From the NCBI RefSeq assembly GCF_032393985.1, contig NZ_CP135918.1:3968001-4032000 (forward strand): a stretch of 64,000 bases of DNA, in the 5' to 3' direction. The stretch is from Fischerella sp. JS2 (GTDB taxonomy: Bacteria > Cyanobacteriota > Cyanobacteriia > Cyanobacteriales > Nostocaceae). The translations under genes were made by a program, and so were the position numbers. Each line of letters begins with the position of its first letter. Position 1 is the first letter of the stretch. The notes under the pieces are model-generated. The model did not search any database. It was not told the origin of the DNA and worked only from the letters and a program-made list of their open reading frames with translations. Shown piece after piece: positions 63,022 to 64,000 of the stretch.

Positions 63022-63713
63022 TGCAGAGAAATGTAAAACATCAACAGCAAAAATTCCCCATCATGCGTTTATTTAGGCGTCAATATCTGTGGATGCCAAC
63101 TACCTTGGGATGGGGAGTTATTATAGCTGTTTTTGCTGTGATGACGAGTTTGACTGTTATGCACATACATCCATTTCTGGCAATTAATTCACCACTTCAA
63201 CAAGCTGATGTTTTAGTTGTGGAAGGCTGGATACCAGACTATGCACTAAAACAGGCGGCGACAGAATATCAGAAAAAATCCTACAGCCAAATCATTACTA
63301 CAGGAGTGCCATTAGAAAAAGGTTCCTATCTTTTGGAATATAAAAATTATGCGGAAATTGCTGCCCTAACTTTAAAAAATATCGGTTTAGAATCAGAAAA
63401 AATAGTAGCTGTCTCTTCACCGGAAGTTAAAAAAGATCGTACTTATGCATCTGCGATCGCACTTCATCAGTGGTTAGAAAAATCTAATTCCCAAATAACA
63501 GCAATCAATCTTTTTACCCATGATACCCATGCTCGTAGAAGTTGGTTGATATTCCAAAAAGCACTAGCTCCTAAAATTCAAGTCGGAATCATTAGCAGCA
63601 CACCACAAAATTATGAGCCAAATAAATGGTGGATTTATAGTGCAGGTGTCAGGTCAATTATTAATGAAATAGTAGCTTACGTTTATGCAGTAGTTGTGAG
63701 TTGGAAAGGGTGA
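63021..63713 (+). CDS. ElyC/SanA/YdcF-family (DUF218) membrane protein
   Basis: A 230-residue protein with an N-terminal helix (LGWGVIIAVFAVMTSLTVMH) and a periplasmic Rossmann-like DUF218 domain: ADVLVVEGWIPDYALKQAAT, SQIITTGVPLEKGSYLLEYK, SEKIVAVSSPEVKKDRTYAS and FTHDTHARRSWLIFQKAL. The family affects envelope and peptidoglycan precursor metabolism in E. coli; here the role is inferred. An internal Met at residue 15 could be the true start, but the TAATG overlap with the preceding gene favours 63021. Confidence 0.8.
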   Translation: MQRNVKHQQQKFPIMRLFRRQYLWMPTTLGWGVIIAVFAVMTSLTVMHIHPFLAINSPLQQADVLVVEGWIPDYALKQAATEYQKKSYSQIITTGVPLEKGSYLLEYKNYAEIAALTLKNIGLESEKIVAVSSPEVKKDRTYASAIALHQWLEKSNSQITAINLFTHDTHARRSWLIFQKALAPKIQVGIISSTPQNYEPNKWWIYSAGVRSIINEIVAYVYAVVVSWKG

Positions 63714-63754
63714 TAGCTAGGTGGGGAGATGGGGAATAACTACTAACTACTAAT

Positions 63755-63784
63755 GTACAGACGTGAGGAACATCGCGTCTCTAC
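63755..63784. repeat. Dispersed palindrome of the AGACGCG family
   Basis: GTACAGACGTG 63755-63765 faces CGCGTCTCTAC 63774-63784 with mismatches, loop AGGAACAT; closest to the copy at 13845. It is flanked by TAACTAC heptamers on both sides. Confidence 0.7.
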
Positions 63785-63893
63785 CCACTAACTACTAACT
63801 ACTAAGAATTGACAATTGACCATTGACTAATGACCAATGACAAATGACCCTCAACGCGAGTAATCTTTACTAAGACTCAATGAGGATTGAGAA

Positions 63894-64000
63894 TTGGCAG
63901 TTGAACGTGGGTATTGGCTAGCTTGGTCACAAATATCAGGGATTGGTCCGGTATTGCTGCAAAGGTTACAACAGCATTTTGGCACGCTCCAATCAGCTTG
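63894..64000 (+). CDS. dprA: DprA-like DNA-processing protein, N-terminal fragment (runs off the window)
   Basis: The last 107 bases encode MAVERGYWLAWSQISGIGPV then LLQRLQQHFGTLQSAW when read from TTG 63894, which follows an in-frame TGA (63888-63890) and GAGG at 63882-63885. The WLAWSQISGIGPVLLQRL pattern is the SAM/helix-hairpin-helix start of DprA (Smf), which loads RecA on incoming single-stranded DNA in natural transformation. Only 35 codons are visible and the start codon is uncertain. Confidence 0.7.
   Translation, partial: MAVERGYWLAWSQISGIGPVLLQRLQQHFGTLQSA

Overview
The window is chromosomal DNA of a filamentous, probably heterocyst-forming cyanobacterium (Nostocales-like; genus not resolved). 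Evidence seen directly: many HIP1 sites (GCGATCGC and variants), heptanucleotide short tandem repeats (STRR) between genes, short dispersed palindromes built on an AGACGCG core, and a cyanobacterial gene set (rpaB, psbU, a CCB-type cytochrome b6f assembly factor, light-dependent protochlorophyllide reductase, glgA). No rRNA, tRNA, CRISPR array or intact transposase gene was found.

Layout. 0-8.5 kb: end of an unknown gene; an osmoprotectant-type ABC ATPase/permease pair without a binding protein; a trpG-like glutaminase and a Tat-type metallo-hydrolase; small membrane and lipoproteins; a CCB subunit-B protein; the response regulator gene rpaB divergent from radA. 8.6-21.4 kb: a signalling block with two Ser/Thr kinases fused to WD40 propellers, a third kinase with a Gln/Asn/Tyr-rich tail, a double-FHA ABCG-type transporter, a PhnD-like lipoprotein and two tandem membrane sensors carrying a CxxCH haem motif. 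21.7-25.3 kb: a Clp-fold membrane protease, a peptidoglycan-binding protein with a minisatellite tail, and an unknown membrane protein. 25.6-31.6 kb: the rimP-nusA-ylxR-infB operon behind a possible attenuator. 31.6-44.9 kb: a peptide-export island (below). 44.9-64 kb: housekeeping and stress genes (aroC, a 2-hydroxyacid dehydrogenase, glgA, two PRC-barrel/DUF2382 proteins, a degenerate histidine kinase, an M90 peptidase, por, a GlsB-type protein, psbU, a SAM hydroxide adenosyltransferase, DUF2301, an ElyC/YdcF protein, and the start of a dprA-like gene).

The most interesting system lies at about 33.3-44.4 kb. A C39-peptidase ABC exporter with an N-terminal cyclic-nucleotide-binding-like domain, an HlyD adaptor and two parvulin-like proteins precede five small genes. 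Each of the five encodes a short acidic leader ending in Gly-Gly. Three are tandem duplicates (42186, 42627 and 43050) whose leader and whose hydrophobic VAIATSVAVAGDRK-type segment are conserved while the region just after the Gly-Gly varies. The middle copy is only 58 codons long and easily missed. Each copy is followed by the same short stem-loop, and the spacers carry a second conserved 13-14 bp hairpin. The parts match a double-glycine peptide secretion system (bacteriocin-like, or secreted biofilm/matrix peptides). No modification enzyme is visible, so the products look like unmodified or disulfide-containing peptides.

Much of the intergenic DNA is repetitive: STRR runs, an exact 168-bp tandem duplication at 58.2-58.5 kb, an exact 53-bp inverted match between 5.26 and 35.76 kb, and a 63-bp inverted match between 16.8 and 48.8 kb. 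Several gene starts are better placed downstream of the longest reading frame because the extra N-terminus is only translated repeat DNA.
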